Positions 1-7,404 of a stretch of DNA of 18,331 nucleotides are shown in pieces. A program made the translations under genes and the position numbers. The notes under the pieces are model-generated. The model was not told the origin of the DNA. It worked only from the letters and a program-made list of their open reading frames with translations, and did not search any database. How positions within the stretch are numbered: position 1 is the first letter of the stretch; every line of letters starts with the position of its first letter. This DNA is from CAXFCD01 sp964001155 (GTDB lineage: Bacteria > Fidelibacterota > Marinisomatia > Marinisomatales > UBA1611). The DNA lies in NCBI GenBank assembly GCA_964001155.1, contig CAXFCD010000043.1:1-18331 (forward strand). The letters run 5' to 3'.

Positions 1-1
1 A

Positions 2-463
2 ATATTAGAAGATTCTGAAATAGGATCACCAAAACATGGGCATGATCCAACACCGAAACATAAAGGGATGAATCAGGTTTTCCATATTCTGAAAATGATC
101 CATAAGGACTTAGAATTGGAAATGAATCACTGGATGCATTTATCCCGTGCGGGATATTTGACAGGATTTCAAAATTCCATGGGAGAATTTTTCATGATCC
201 TGAAAGCGTTGGGGATGGTACAAAAAGATCAACTTACCTTGGTTCAAAGATTATTTGATGATTTCAATGTAGATTGGGACGAGGGTGACCGGGAAAATAT
301 TAAACTGTCACTCCAGCAGCCTGCTCTTGCAAATTATGAGACAACCCAAAGAGACTTACGCCAAATTTCCAGCACCTTTTTTTCCAAATCATTTTCTGAA
401 GATTTGGTTTCGGATTTGGTGGAACACGCCCGAATCATGAAAAAAAGATTACGGCGTTTTTAA
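2..463 (+). CDS. Unknown protein, 5' end outside the window
   Basis: I do not recognise this protein. The reading frame is open to the left edge of the window, with no stop and no in-frame ATG before 68, so the gene probably begins outside. An ATG at 68 has AAAGGG directly against it, too close to serve as a good ribosome site. The stretch before it encodes a His/Pro-rich segment that looks like a linker. The visible part is soluble and helical, rich in Leu, Met and charged residues, without a signal peptide or membrane segment, and ends in a basic tail (KKRLRRF). If translation starts at 68 the product is 131 aa. The following small membrane-protein gene begins 40 bases downstream. Confidence 0.6.
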   Translation: MLEDSEIGSPKHGHDPTPKHKGMNQVFHILKMIHKDLELEMNHWMHLSRAGYLTGFQNSMGEFFMILKALGMVQKDQLTLVQRLFDDFNVDWDEGDRENIKLSLQQPALANYETTQRDLRQISSTFFSKSFSEDLVSDLVEHARIMKKRLRRF

Positions 464-502
464 GTTTGACAACTTTTTCCAAATTAAAGTGTCGAAAGTT
501 GC

Positions 503-673
503 ATGAAACAAACATTCCACTACAATAGCGGCGAAATTGTCAAAACAGGCGTCACGTTTGGGTCAGCTTTAGCCATGGCAATTTCGTTTAATATGAATCA
601 ATCTGTATTGTGGGCTGTGATCCATGGCCTTTTATCCTGGTTCTATGTGGTTTGGTACATCTTGATTTATTAG
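503..673 (+). CDS. Small two-helix membrane protein (56 aa)
   Basis: A short frame from ATG 503 to TAG 671-673 encodes a 56-residue hydrophobic protein. Residues about 13-30 and 34-55 look like two membrane helices, with a short polar N-terminus and a tryptophan/tyrosine-rich C-terminal helix. I cannot name a family, though tiny proteins of this general type (SxxWAxxHGxxxWFY near the second helix) are common in Bacteroidota-like genomes. Its stop codon lies inside the AGGAG ribosome site of the following PspC gene (start 683), so the two are probably co-transcribed and translationally coupled. This suggests a shared envelope role. The length, coupling and coherent hydrophobic pattern support a real gene. 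Confidence 0.6.
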   Translation: MKQTFHYNSGEIVKTGVTFGSALAMAISFNMNQSVLWAVIHGLLSWFYVVWYILIY

Positions 674-682
674 GAGAAAAAA

Positions 683-898
683 ATGAAAAAACTTCACCGT
701 AATCCACAAGAAGGAAAAATCGCAGGTGTGTGTGCCGGGATTGGTGATTACTTTGAAATTGATCCGGTGATTATCCGTCTCATTTTTTTAATGGCATTGT
801 TTGTAGGAGGCGGGCTGTTGGTTTACATTATCGCTTGGATCATTGTGCCTAAACAGGTTTTCGAACATATTTATCAACAGCACACCTCATCTGCTTAA
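683..898 (+). CDS. PspC domain protein
   Basis: This 71-residue protein is almost entirely a PspC domain. The N-terminus has the family pattern KLHRNPQEGKIAGVCAGIG, followed by DYFEIDPVIIRL and a hydrophobic helix at about residues 29-57 ending in IIVPK. PspC proteins sit in the inner membrane; in enterobacteria the Psp system responds to membrane stress through PspA and PspB, but many PspC-only proteins have no tested role. No pspA or pspB is visible here. The start is secure: AGGAG lies 7 bases before ATG. A strong hairpin terminator follows the stop codon, so this gene closes a two-gene unit with the small membrane protein before it. Confidence 0.93.
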   Translation: MKKLHRNPQEGKIAGVCAGIGDYFEIDPVIIRLIFLMALFVGGGLLVYIIAWIIVPKQVFEHIYQQHTSSA

Positions 899-908
899 CC
901 TTAATTTT

Positions 909-932
909 AAAAGGGTAAAATACCCCTTTTTT
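909..932 (+). terminator. Rho-independent terminator after the PspC gene
   Basis: The stem GGGTA (913-917) pairs with TACCC (921-925) across an AAA loop. It is extended by A-runs pairing with T-runs around one bulged C, and a run of T ends the structure at 932. It begins 11 bases after the stop codon of the PspC gene. The A-rich/T-rich flanks could let it work in both directions. Confidence 0.75.
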
Positions 933-1004
933 ATTCCATTAAAGATGGTTAAATCTTTCAATCATTTTGTTCTACACTTCCATCTGGTTTCCGGGAGCTA
1001 ATTG

Positions 1005-1208
1005 TTGATTTCATTTGAATTATTCATAAAAAAATTTCATTCCCATAAATTGTTTTGGGTGAAATATTTATGCCTTTTGGTTCTACTTGTGATTGCCCAC
1101 CAAACCTTTAATTGGGATAATATGTCTTACACATTCCTGATTAGTTTCATGTTGATTGTGTCGGCAGTCATGGCCTTGATTGATACAAAATTCCCTCCGC
1201 GTGAATAA
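1005..1208 (+). CDS. Small hypothetical membrane protein
   Basis: The frame has no ATG at its beginning; TTG codons occur at 1002 and 1005. GGGAG at 993-997 lies 7 bases before 1005, which I prefer as start, giving 67 residues. The sequence has a basic, His-containing N-terminus and two hydrophobic helices (about residues 17-33 and 40-60), then a charged tail ending PPRE. I do not recognise the family. It is followed after 4 bases by a frameshifted membrane-protein gene and then by an alkane monooxygenase remnant, so it may be part of a decaying block rather than a functional gene. Confidence 0.45.
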   Translation: MISFELFIKKFHSHKLFWVKYLCLLVLLVIAHQTFNWDNMSYTFLISFMLIVSAVMALIDTKFPPRE

Positions 1209-1212
1209 TAAT

Positions 1213-1406
1213 ATGGAACATCATTATGTGATTGATCCATTATCACAATTGTGGTGGACAGATATCTTTGTCAGCGACCGTTGGCAGAAAATCCATTCAT
1301 ACTCGGCGAGTGGCCCTGGTATATCTTGGGATTTGAATTGATTGGTATTGTTCATGTATTCATATGTTATGAAGGATTCCGCCAAATGAAACCACTTCCA
1401 GTATAA
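1213..1406 (+). pseudogene. Frameshifted small membrane protein
   Basis: From ATG 1213 the frame reads 26 sensible residues (MEHHYVIDPLSQLWWTD...) and then degenerates to a TGA at 1339-1341. If the A4 run at 1288-1291 is read as A5, the frame continues as NPFILGEWPWYILGFELI followed by a second hydrophobic stretch, to TAA at 1404-1406. That gives a coherent 64-residue protein with one clear membrane helix. The GEWPWYILGFE segment recalls the last-helix region of YwaF/TIGR02206 membrane proteins, but that similarity is short. The change is either a real one-base deletion or a homopolymer sequencing error. It starts 4 bases after the preceding small membrane gene. Confidence 0.6.
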
Positions 1407-1481
1407 TGAACCAAATTTTTAGTAAATTCAGGAAATATTGACAGAATAGATAAAGTGATCATAATACGATGTAATTTTGTA

Positions 1482-1530
1482 AAACGTAATTATGTAAATA
1501 ATGAACATTATGTTTTACATATTTACGTTT
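1482..1530. repeat. Long AT-rich imperfect inverted repeat (hairpin)
   Basis: The left arm at 1482-1503 and the right arm at 1506-1530 are reverse complements with one mismatch and one 3-base bulge, separated by only 2 bases (AA). Both arms begin with AAACGTAA in outward reading, and the inner 6 bp (ATAATG/CATTAT) are perfect. No T-run follows, so it is not a typical intrinsic terminator. It lies in the 199-base gap between a frameshifted gene and a truncated alkane monooxygenase. It could be a relic of a small mobile or repeat element, a cruciform, or a transcript-end structure. Confidence 0.7.
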
Positions 1531-1605
1531 CTTCGTTATGAACAATCTAAAATTCAATTCAACTCTCGACCAAAAGTACAGATCAACTGCAATGATTAGA
1601 TTACC

Positions 1606-1887
1606 ATGCTTAAATATTGTTTAGCTCCAATCTTTCTTTTCGCCTTATTGATCAGCAGTTATTTGTTATATAATCTTACCCGCCATTCAGCTCACCATGA
1701 AAAAAGCTCTGTACCGTTTTGGAAATTGAATCCTTATAAAGATGCACCTATGCTGCCCTATGGATACTTGACCATGGTTTATTTTATTTTACTCCTGCCG
1801 TGGCAGTACCGGAAGATCATGAAAGAAAAATTGTCCCATTGGGATGCCCATTACGCTTCGCCTGAAGAACTGAAATTGGTGGGATAA
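1606..1887 (+). pseudogene. C-terminal remnant of an AlkB-type alkane monooxygenase
   Basis: Only 93 residues remain of a family that is normally about 350-400 aa. Residues 24-31 (NLTRHSAH, then a further H) match the last histidine box of membrane non-heme di-iron alkane hydroxylases (NLQRHSDHH in AlkB). The next part, KDAPMLPYGYLTM, matches the AlkB segment DxPxLPxGYxxM, followed by a final hydrophobic helix and a short charged tail (KLSHWDAHY). The earlier histidine boxes (HELxHK, EHxxGHH, NYxEHYG) are absent, and an in-frame TAG stands at 1597-1599, just before the ATG. The fragment cannot hydroxylate alkanes alone. The tail is intact and without stops, so loss of the 5' part may be recent. 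The next gene starts 8 bases later. Confidence 0.75.
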
Positions 1888-1895
1888 TTTTCTCG

Positions 1896-3032
1896 ATGGA
1901 TGGAATGAAAGATCGGTTCCTCTTGAATCCTGATATCACTTTTTTAAATCACGGTTCTTTTGGTGCTTGTTCTATCTCTGTTTTTGAAGAATACCAGGAT
2001 TGGCAGAGGCAATTGGAAAACCAGCCGGTTCAATTTATGACCGATAAGGTGTATAGAGGTTTAAAAAATTCCAGAAAAGCTCTGGGTGAATTTGTGGGCT
2101 GCCATGAAGATGAAATCATTTTTTTCCCAAATCCAACAACAGCCGTCACCAATGTCATACATAATTTGGATTTAAATTCCGGTGATGAAGTACTTATGTC
2201 CACCCACGAATATGGAGCTTTGGTCCGGGCGTGGACTACATGGGGGAAAAAGTATAAGGTCAACATCGTACAACAAGATGTTTCCATTCCTTTAACAACT
2301 GAAGAAAAATTCATAGAAGATTTTTGGCGCGGTGTAACACCTAACACAAAAGTCATTTACCTTTCCCAAATCACCAGTTCCACCGCATTGATTTTCCCTA
2401 TTCAAAAAATTGTAAAAATGGCAAAAGAACAAGGAATTTTTACCATAATTGATGGTGCCCATGTGCCTGCCCACATGCCATTGAATATCCATGATTTGGG
2501 TTGTGATTTTTATACAGGTGCCTGTCATAAGTGGTTATGTTCGCCTAAAGGATCGTCATTTCTGTTTGTGAAAAAAGAACATCAGGAATGGATTCGGCCG
2601 GTGGTGGTCAGTTGGGGAAAGGAGGGAGATGATCCGACACCGTCAGAATTTCTACAGGATTTTCAGTGGCAGGGCACACGGGATATGTCAGCATTTCTAA
2701 CCATTCCTTCAGCCATTGATTTTTACAAAAATGAGATACAACATCACCAGCCGACCAGTCGGAAAATAGTCAAAGATGCTTTTTCCAAATTTGAATCAGT
2801 TTTGGGGACAGCATCCATTTCCACCGGTGATGGTTGGTTGGGGCAAATGGTTTCCCATCCATTGCCTGGAAATTCACCTATGAATTTGAAAGAAAAACTT
2901 TGGAAGGATTTTCAAATTGAGATTCCAATATTTGAGTGGAATGGGCAACCCTATATCCGAATTTCAATTCAGGTGTATAATTCAGAAAAGGACCTTGATC
3001 TTTTGGTGAGAGCATTACGAACTCTGATTTAA
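1896..3032 (+). CDS. Class V PLP-dependent aminotransferase/epimerase-like enzyme
   Basis: A 378-residue cytosolic enzyme of the class V aminotransferase fold (the family of cysteine desulfurases, isopenicillin N epimerase CefD and related lyases). The N-terminus LNHGSFGAC followed by WQRQLENQPVQFM is characteristic of the isopenicillin-N-epimerase-like branch. The PLP-binding Asp lies in IDGAHVPAH (D186), and the Schiff-base Lys in GACHKWLCSPKG (K212). Length and motifs are complete. The substrate cannot be told from sequence; the CefD-like branch contains many enzymes of unknown substrate, and no beta-lactam genes are nearby. ATG 1896 and ATG 1905 are both possible starts, with no clear ribosome site favouring one. 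The gene follows an alkane monooxygenase remnant closely. Confidence 0.85.
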   Translation: MDGMKDRFLLNPDITFLNHGSFGACSISVFEEYQDWQRQLENQPVQFMTDKVYRGLKNSRKALGEFVGCHEDEIIFFPNPTTAVTNVIHNLDLNSGDEVLMSTHEYGALVRAWTTWGKKYKVNIVQQDVSIPLTTEEKFIEDFWRGVTPNTKVIYLSQITSSTALIFPIQKIVKMAKEQGIFTIIDGAHVPAHMPLNIHDLGCDFYTGACHKWLCSPKGSSFLFVKKEHQEWIRPVVVSWGKEGDDPTPSEFLQDFQWQGTRDMSAFLTIPSAIDFYKNEIQHHQPTSRKIVKDAFSKFESVLGTASISTGDGWLGQMVSHPLPGNSPMNLKEKLWKDFQIEIPIFEWNGQPYIRISIQVYNSEKDLDLLVRALRTLI

Positions 3033-3050
3033 ATTCGACCCCCGAAAACC

Positions 3051-3665
3051 ATGAATTTCAGAGTAATACATACCATCGCCCTGGCACTTTTTCTTTCTTT
3101 TGGATTTTCCCAAAGGATTATGTTATTCACCAAAACGAATGATATTTTCACGTCTTCCAATAATTTCACTATCAAAAAGAAAAAAGTAATTTTTTGGCAA
3201 GATAAGGTTGTATTAATGACGGTGCCTATCAGAAATTTGGTAGAAGTTCGTTATGCGGAAAAATCCTATTATTCCCTGGGCAAACCCTGTACGGTCTTGG
3301 GAACCTTGGCTATGGCATCTACTACGGGAGCTTCAATTGCGGGTCAAATGACAAATGAAATGATGCTCTACGGAGTTGGCGGCGGCCTTGCGATTTATTT
3401 AATGGGGAAAACATTGAATTTGATCGGCGCCCGATTTGGCCGGGATGTTGTTTACCAGGATTTTGACCGCCTTGATTATGGCACACAGAAACTTGTATTA
3501 GAATCCATCAACTTGGATATCGAAAAGCGTGGGAAAGAAAGTGAATTTATGTATGGTCCGGAGGGGCGAAAAACACGGTTTTTATTTTTTACATGGGAGG
3601 GGAAAAAGCCCTGGAAAAAAAGATATAAGCCGAAGCGGAAAATTATTCGATTTTCTTTCTTTTAA
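3051..3665 (+). CDS. Secreted or membrane hypothetical protein
   Basis: I do not recognise this 204-residue protein. It begins with a signal peptide (MNFRVIHTIALALFLSFGFS, cleavage likely after FSQ). A beta-rich segment with a Lys patch (IKKKKVIFWQDK) follows, then a pair of Gly/Ala/Met-rich hydrophobic stretches (about residues 82-124) that could form two membrane helices or a glycine-zipper hairpin. The C-terminus is strongly basic (KKPWKKRYKPKRK) and ends FSFF; the final aromatic is compatible with an envelope location. It sits 18 bases after the PLP enzyme and 9 bases before the nucleosidase-like gene, so it is probably in the same transcript. Its role is unknown. Confidence 0.7.
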   Translation: MNFRVIHTIALALFLSFGFSQRIMLFTKTNDIFTSSNNFTIKKKKVIFWQDKVVLMTVPIRNLVEVRYAEKSYYSLGKPCTVLGTLAMASTTGASIAGQMTNEMMLYGVGGGLAIYLMGKTLNLIGARFGRDVVYQDFDRLDYGTQKLVLESINLDIEKRGKESEFMYGPEGRKTRFLFFTWEGKKPWKKRYKPKRKIIRFSFF

Positions 3666-3674
3666 TATATTGGC

Positions 3675-4493
3675 ATGCAATGTATCCTAACCGCTTTAAA
3701 AGCAGAATCACAACCGCTGATTGATCATTATGGATTAAAAAGGGATTCTGTTTATTCATTCCCTGTATTTAAAAAAAATGACCTGTGTCTCATCGGCCTT
3801 GGGGTGGGAAAAAAGAATATCCACAATAGAATCTCTACTTTTTACAATTCGGTAAAACCAGACTATATCCAATTTATTAATATTGGTATCGCCGGCGGTA
3901 ATCCATCAACGACCGAAATTGGCAACTGTTATGTCCTCAATCAGATACAGGATTTGGCTAATGAGAAAACCTATTATGCCGATTGTTTAATCAAACATGA
4001 TTTTGAGGAAAGATCATTAGTAACTGTTGAGGAGGTTTTTTCAGATGGCGCTGATAATTTTCCCGGTTTGGTGGATATGGAAGCATCAGAGATTTTCAAA
4101 GTTTGTGCTTCCTTGACTTCTGTTCATCGGCTGGCATTTTTAAAGATTGTGTCGGATCATATGGATATGGATTTTAATAAAATTCTTGCCCTGCCCATTT
4201 CAAAAATGATTTCAGATCATATAAAATTAATTGATTTATTTTTGTCTCGCTTTAAAACTTTAAGCCAGTTGGAAACTCCAATCTTATCAGAAAAAGATAA
4301 AAAATGGTCAGAAGAATTGGTGAAAAAGTTGTCTCTCACTGAAACACAATCACAGCAACTTTTTCATTATACCAAAGGATTTCGCTTGAGGAACCGAGAA
4401 TTATGTTTTCCGGAAATTGATCAAATAAAACCAAAATCAAAAGCTGATCGTAACCACCTATTCAAAGAAATTTGTGACCGACTTTCAACCTAA
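3675..4493 (+). CDS. MTA/SAH nucleosidase-like (PNP/UDP phosphorylase family) protein
   Basis: Residues 1 to about 185 match the nucleoside phosphorylase fold, most like 5'-methylthioadenosine/S-adenosylhomocysteine nucleosidase. The features are AESQPLI near the N-terminus, GLGVGKKN, the NIGIAGG phosphate/ribose loop (about 70-76), VDMEASE (M135 and E136 equal the ribose-binding Met-Glu), and IVSDHMD with D161 at the catalytic Asp position. About 85 further residues form a charged extension absent from ordinary nucleosidases (about 230 aa). The 3' end overlaps the next gene, a radical SAM protein, by 20 bases. MTAN enzymes also cleave 5'-deoxyadenosine, the by-product of radical SAM chemistry, so the pairing makes biochemical sense; this link is inference. 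Confidence 0.75.
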   Translation: MQCILTALKAESQPLIDHYGLKRDSVYSFPVFKKNDLCLIGLGVGKKNIHNRISTFYNSVKPDYIQFINIGIAGGNPSTTEIGNCYVLNQIQDLANEKTYYADCLIKHDFEERSLVTVEEVFSDGADNFPGLVDMEASEIFKVCASLTSVHRLAFLKIVSDHMDMDFNKILALPISKMISDHIKLIDLFLSRFKTLSQLETPILSEKDKKWSEELVKKLSLTETQSQQLFHYTKGFRLRNRELCFPEIDQIKPKSKADRNHLFKEICDRLST

Positions 4494-5490
4494 TTTTTCC
4501 CATATTTATCTCGAGAAGGGTGCACGTGATTATCCATTGACTCAGCTTGCTTTATCAAAATATCCCAATACGGAAATTGTAGAATTAGACCACTATAAGG
4601 ATTTTTTCAACAGACCCAGGCAGGATTTCCAACTCCAGAAATCATCCATGAAATTGATCCTGGCCAAAAAGACGGTCCCATTTTTATATTCCGCTTCGGA
4701 TATGGTTCAGGAGTATGGAACGCCCAATGTTTTTTATATCACCCCAATTTTGAATTGCCTCTATAATTGTGATTATTGTTTTTTACAGGGGATGTATTCC
4801 TCAGGAAATTTGGTGGTTTTTGTCAATGAAGAAGATTTTTTTAATGCGATTCAAACTAAATTGGATAAATTGGAGAACCCATCAAAACCCATGGTGGTGT
4901 CTATTTCATATAATACAGATCTCATGGCTATGGAAAATATCATTCCCGTCACCTCTCGTTGGATTAAATTTGCCAAAACACAAGAAAACCTGAAGATTGA
5001 GATCAGAACCAAAAGTGCTCTTTTTTCTTCTTTGAATAAAATTGAACCCTCGGAAAATGTAATATTGAGTTGGACACTGTCTCCCCAGGAAATCTGCGAA
5101 AAATATGAAGCAACAGCGTCACCGCTTCACCGCAGGATTTCATCTTTGAAAAATGCTTTGGAAACCGGGTGGCCCGTAAGACTTTGTTTTGATCCTGTAA
5201 TATTTGTGGATGGTTGGGAAACGCTGTATGGTTGTTTTATAGAAGATGTTTTCAGAGAAATTAACGCTGATCATTTGTTGGATGTCACCTTGGGTGTATT
5301 CCGCATGAATAAGGATTATTTCAACCGTATCCGAAAACGAGAAACGAAATCTGATATATATTATGATCAATATGCAATTGAATCGGATACGGTCACTGTT
5401 CCAGAGAGCATGAGAAAAAGTGCTCTAATTTCTCTCAAAAATCAAATTGCAAAATACCTTCCCAATGAACGAATTCTCGTTTGGGGATGA
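4474..5490 (+). CDS. Spore photoproduct lyase-like radical SAM protein
   Basis: A 338-residue protein, close to the length of Bacillus SplB (342). It has the SPL-type iron-sulfur motif CLYNCDYC (C95, C99, C102; CxxxCxxC) followed by FLQG, then VNEEDF, and a C-terminal half with SPLHRRI and DGWE, matching SplB in order. Two residues differ at places important in true SPL: the H-donor cysteine of SplB (Cys141 in EASCTSD) aligns with Tyr146 in SISYNTD, and the Tyr after the third cluster cysteine is Phe103. The enzyme is therefore an SPL relative, perhaps without DNA photoproduct activity. Non-spore-forming bacteria carry such relatives. The start is GTG 4474, inside the preceding nucleosidase gene, so the two are translationally coupled. 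Confidence 0.85.
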   Translation: MTDFQPNFSHIYLEKGARDYPLTQLALSKYPNTEIVELDHYKDFFNRPRQDFQLQKSSMKLILAKKTVPFLYSASDMVQEYGTPNVFYITPILNCLYNCDYCFLQGMYSSGNLVVFVNEEDFFNAIQTKLDKLENPSKPMVVSISYNTDLMAMENIIPVTSRWIKFAKTQENLKIEIRTKSALFSSLNKIEPSENVILSWTLSPQEICEKYEATASPLHRRISSLKNALETGWPVRLCFDPVIFVDGWETLYGCFIEDVFREINADHLLDVTLGVFRMNKDYFNRIRKRETKSDIYYDQYAIESDTVTVPESMRKSALISLKNQIAKYLPNERILVWG

Positions 5491-5524
5491 TAAAGTTTAA
5501 CTTCTTAAATTTAAATTGAGACTG

Positions 5525-6682
5525 ATGAGAAAAATTATAATAAACATCCTATTGTGCTGGATCACAGTCCTGAAAGCAGATGCCATTACGTCCTATTTTT
5601 ACAGTCCCTCTTTGGGCTATGACCAGTATTACGAAATTGTGCTACCGCCCAGTTATGAAGCCAATCCAGATTCATCCTATCCCTCCATTTATTTCCTCCA
5701 TGGATTTGGTGCTGATTATTCCTGGTATGAGGCATTGGTAGAAGTATTCGAAGCCATGATGGCATCGGGAGATATTCGTGAATCTGTTCTAATCAAACCT
5801 GATGGATTTGTTGTGCCCTACTTAGGAAGCATGTACACGAATTCAGAATACAATGGACAATTTGAAGATTATATCATTCAGGACTTAATTGCCCATATAG
5901 ATGGATCGTATCCCACCATCGATCATCCATCTTATCGCGCCATCATGGGGCATTCCATGGGCGGATATGGCGCTGTGAAATTAGCCGTAAAATTTCCGGA
6001 AATATTTCAAGTTGCAGCATCTCATGCGGGCGCAATTGCCTTCGAAAACCTTATTCCTGATTTGTTACCTGTCTTGCTGGATGAAACGGGGATTTTGGGA
6101 TATCAACCTTGGAATGGAATTGTAAGCCTCTTCATGTACAGCGCTTCGGCAGCCTTCAGTCCCGATATAGAGGACTGGCCCTATTACGTGGATTTGCCCG
6201 TGGATGATTATGGCAATGTGATTGAAGATGTTTGGGAACTCTGGTTGGGGCATGATCCATTAACGATTGCCCAAGCGAATATTGAGAGCATTCGCACTCA
6301 ACAATTTTATTTAGATTGTGGGGATAATGATGATTATTTATTCTATAATCATTCCGATTCTTTCTCTGAATATTTAGAAGAAGAGGGCATAAATTATTTT
6401 TATGAAATTTATTCCGGGGATCATTTCACTGAAGTGTTAAATGGTGACCGCTTTCCACATTCTTTGGCCTTTATTGAGCAAGTATTCCAATTGGCAGGAA
6501 TTTTTGATTCATTAGGTGATTTGGATGGGAATGGTAATGTAACCATGCTTGATTTTATTTTATTGCTGCAAATTGTCATGCAAAACACCGAACCAACAGA
6601 TTATCAACAGACTGCCGGCGATCTTGATTTGAACGGAATGAACGATATTTTTGATCTGTTATTATTGGCGGATCAATTGTAA
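5525..6682 (+). CDS. Secreted alpha/beta-hydrolase esterase with C-terminal dockerin
   Basis: From ATG 5525 (an in-frame TTG at 5516 is less likely) the product is 385 aa with a signal peptide MRKIIINILLCWITVLKADA. The body is an esterase D/feruloyl-esterase-like fold (PF00756). It has a YFLHGFG oxyanion region, nucleophile S144 in GHSMGGYG, a probable acid D267 in DCGDNDDYLF and H300 in GDHFTE. Residues about 331-383 form a type I dockerin with two calcium loops, DLDGNGNVTMLD and DLDLNGMNDIFD. Such enzymes remove acyl groups from plant or algal polysaccharides; the substrate is not evident. It carries no T9SS tail, unlike other secreted proteins here. No cohesin is visible in the window. The next gene follows after 2 bases. 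Confidence 0.88.
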   Translation: MRKIIINILLCWITVLKADAITSYFYSPSLGYDQYYEIVLPPSYEANPDSSYPSIYFLHGFGADYSWYEALVEVFEAMMASGDIRESVLIKPDGFVVPYLGSMYTNSEYNGQFEDYIIQDLIAHIDGSYPTIDHPSYRAIMGHSMGGYGAVKLAVKFPEIFQVAASHAGAIAFENLIPDLLPVLLDETGILGYQPWNGIVSLFMYSASAAFSPDIEDWPYYVDLPVDDYGNVIEDVWELWLGHDPLTIAQANIESIRTQQFYLDCGDNDDYLFYNHSDSFSEYLEEEGINYFYEIYSGDHFTEVLNGDRFPHSLAFIEQVFQLAGIFDSLGDLDGNGNVTMLDFILLLQIVMQNTEPTDYQQTAGDLDLNGMNDIFDLLLLADQL

Positions 6683-6684
6683 TT

Positions 6685-7404
6685 ATGCCCTCGGATTATC
6701 CGCCTTTTATACTATTCAGCCCGGCTCATTTGCGAACCGTTGGACTCATTTTCGCCATTGGAATTTCAGTGGCTGCTTGGATGAAAAACAGCCCGCCAAA
6801 TGTACAACGTATCTTTGAAAAATATTTTGCTTGGACCCTGATTGTTTTTGAATCATTCAAACCTTTTTATAGGTTTGCCTGGATCGGGGAACCTTGGCAG
6901 GAAGTACTGCCCTTGTATCTCTGTAACATGTCCATTTATTTACTGGCATTTATCATATTTACAAAAAGCTATCGTGCTTATGAAATTGTTTATTTTTGGG
7001 CATTTGCAGGCGGCGTAATGGCCTTGGCCACACCGGATGTCCCAGGGAGTTTCCCCCATCCTGAATATTTACTTTATTTCACCAATCATGGGTTAATCAT
7101 TTTAGGTGTATTCTTTGTCTCCCTCGTGTACGGATACCGCCCAAAGATTGAATCCATTTGGCATGCTTATAGAGCAGCTTTGGTGGTTTTAGTTTTGGTC
7201 TTTCCACTAAATTATATATTGGGGGAAGGTGCGAACTATTTGTATTTAAGAGATAAGCCCCAAGTGGGCTCTCTCATGGATTTTATGCCAAATCCGCCCT
7301 TCCATATTCCCATTGTGATGGTGCTGGCATATCTCTTTTTTTGGTTGGTGTATTTACCGTATTTTTTCAGGGATTATTTTATGAAAAGGAACGCGCTGAC
7401 ATGA
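6685..7404 (+). CDS. YwaF/TIGR02206-type integral membrane protein
   Basis: A 239-residue protein with about seven hydrophobic helices. Features fit the YwaF (TIGR02206) family: FSPAHLRTVG at the start, LPLYLCNMSIYL in the middle, a Gly/Ala-rich helix with ATPDVPGSFPHPEY, a HGLII helix, and NYLYLRDKP before the last helix. The family is widespread and of unknown function. The start is ATG 6685, 2 bases after the esterase stop, and the stop TGA overlaps the ATG of the next small gene (ATGA at 7401-7404). The gene therefore belongs to a translationally coupled block that runs to 9788. Confidence 0.82.
   Translation: MPSDYPPFILFSPAHLRTVGLIFAIGISVAAWMKNSPPNVQRIFEKYFAWTLIVFESFKPFYRFAWIGEPWQEVLPLYLCNMSIYLLAFIIFTKSYRAYEIVYFWAFAGGVMALATPDVPGSFPHPEYLLYFTNHGLIILGVFFVSLVYGYRPKIESIWHAYRAALVVLVLVFPLNYILGEGANYLYLRDKPQVGSLMDFMPNPPFHIPIVMVLAYLFFWLVYLPYFFRDYFMKRNALT

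Noticed and set aside
466..500. TTGACA box as a sigma-70 promoter for the small membrane/PspC unit
   Set aside because: TTGACA occurs at 466-471, but no convincing -10 hexamer lies 16-18 bases downstream. It also overlaps the end of the previous gene's stop region.
2030..2528. Two antisense frames opposite the PLP enzyme
   Set aside because: The + strand frame carries all family motifs across the same bases. The antisense products show no coherent domain or start signal.
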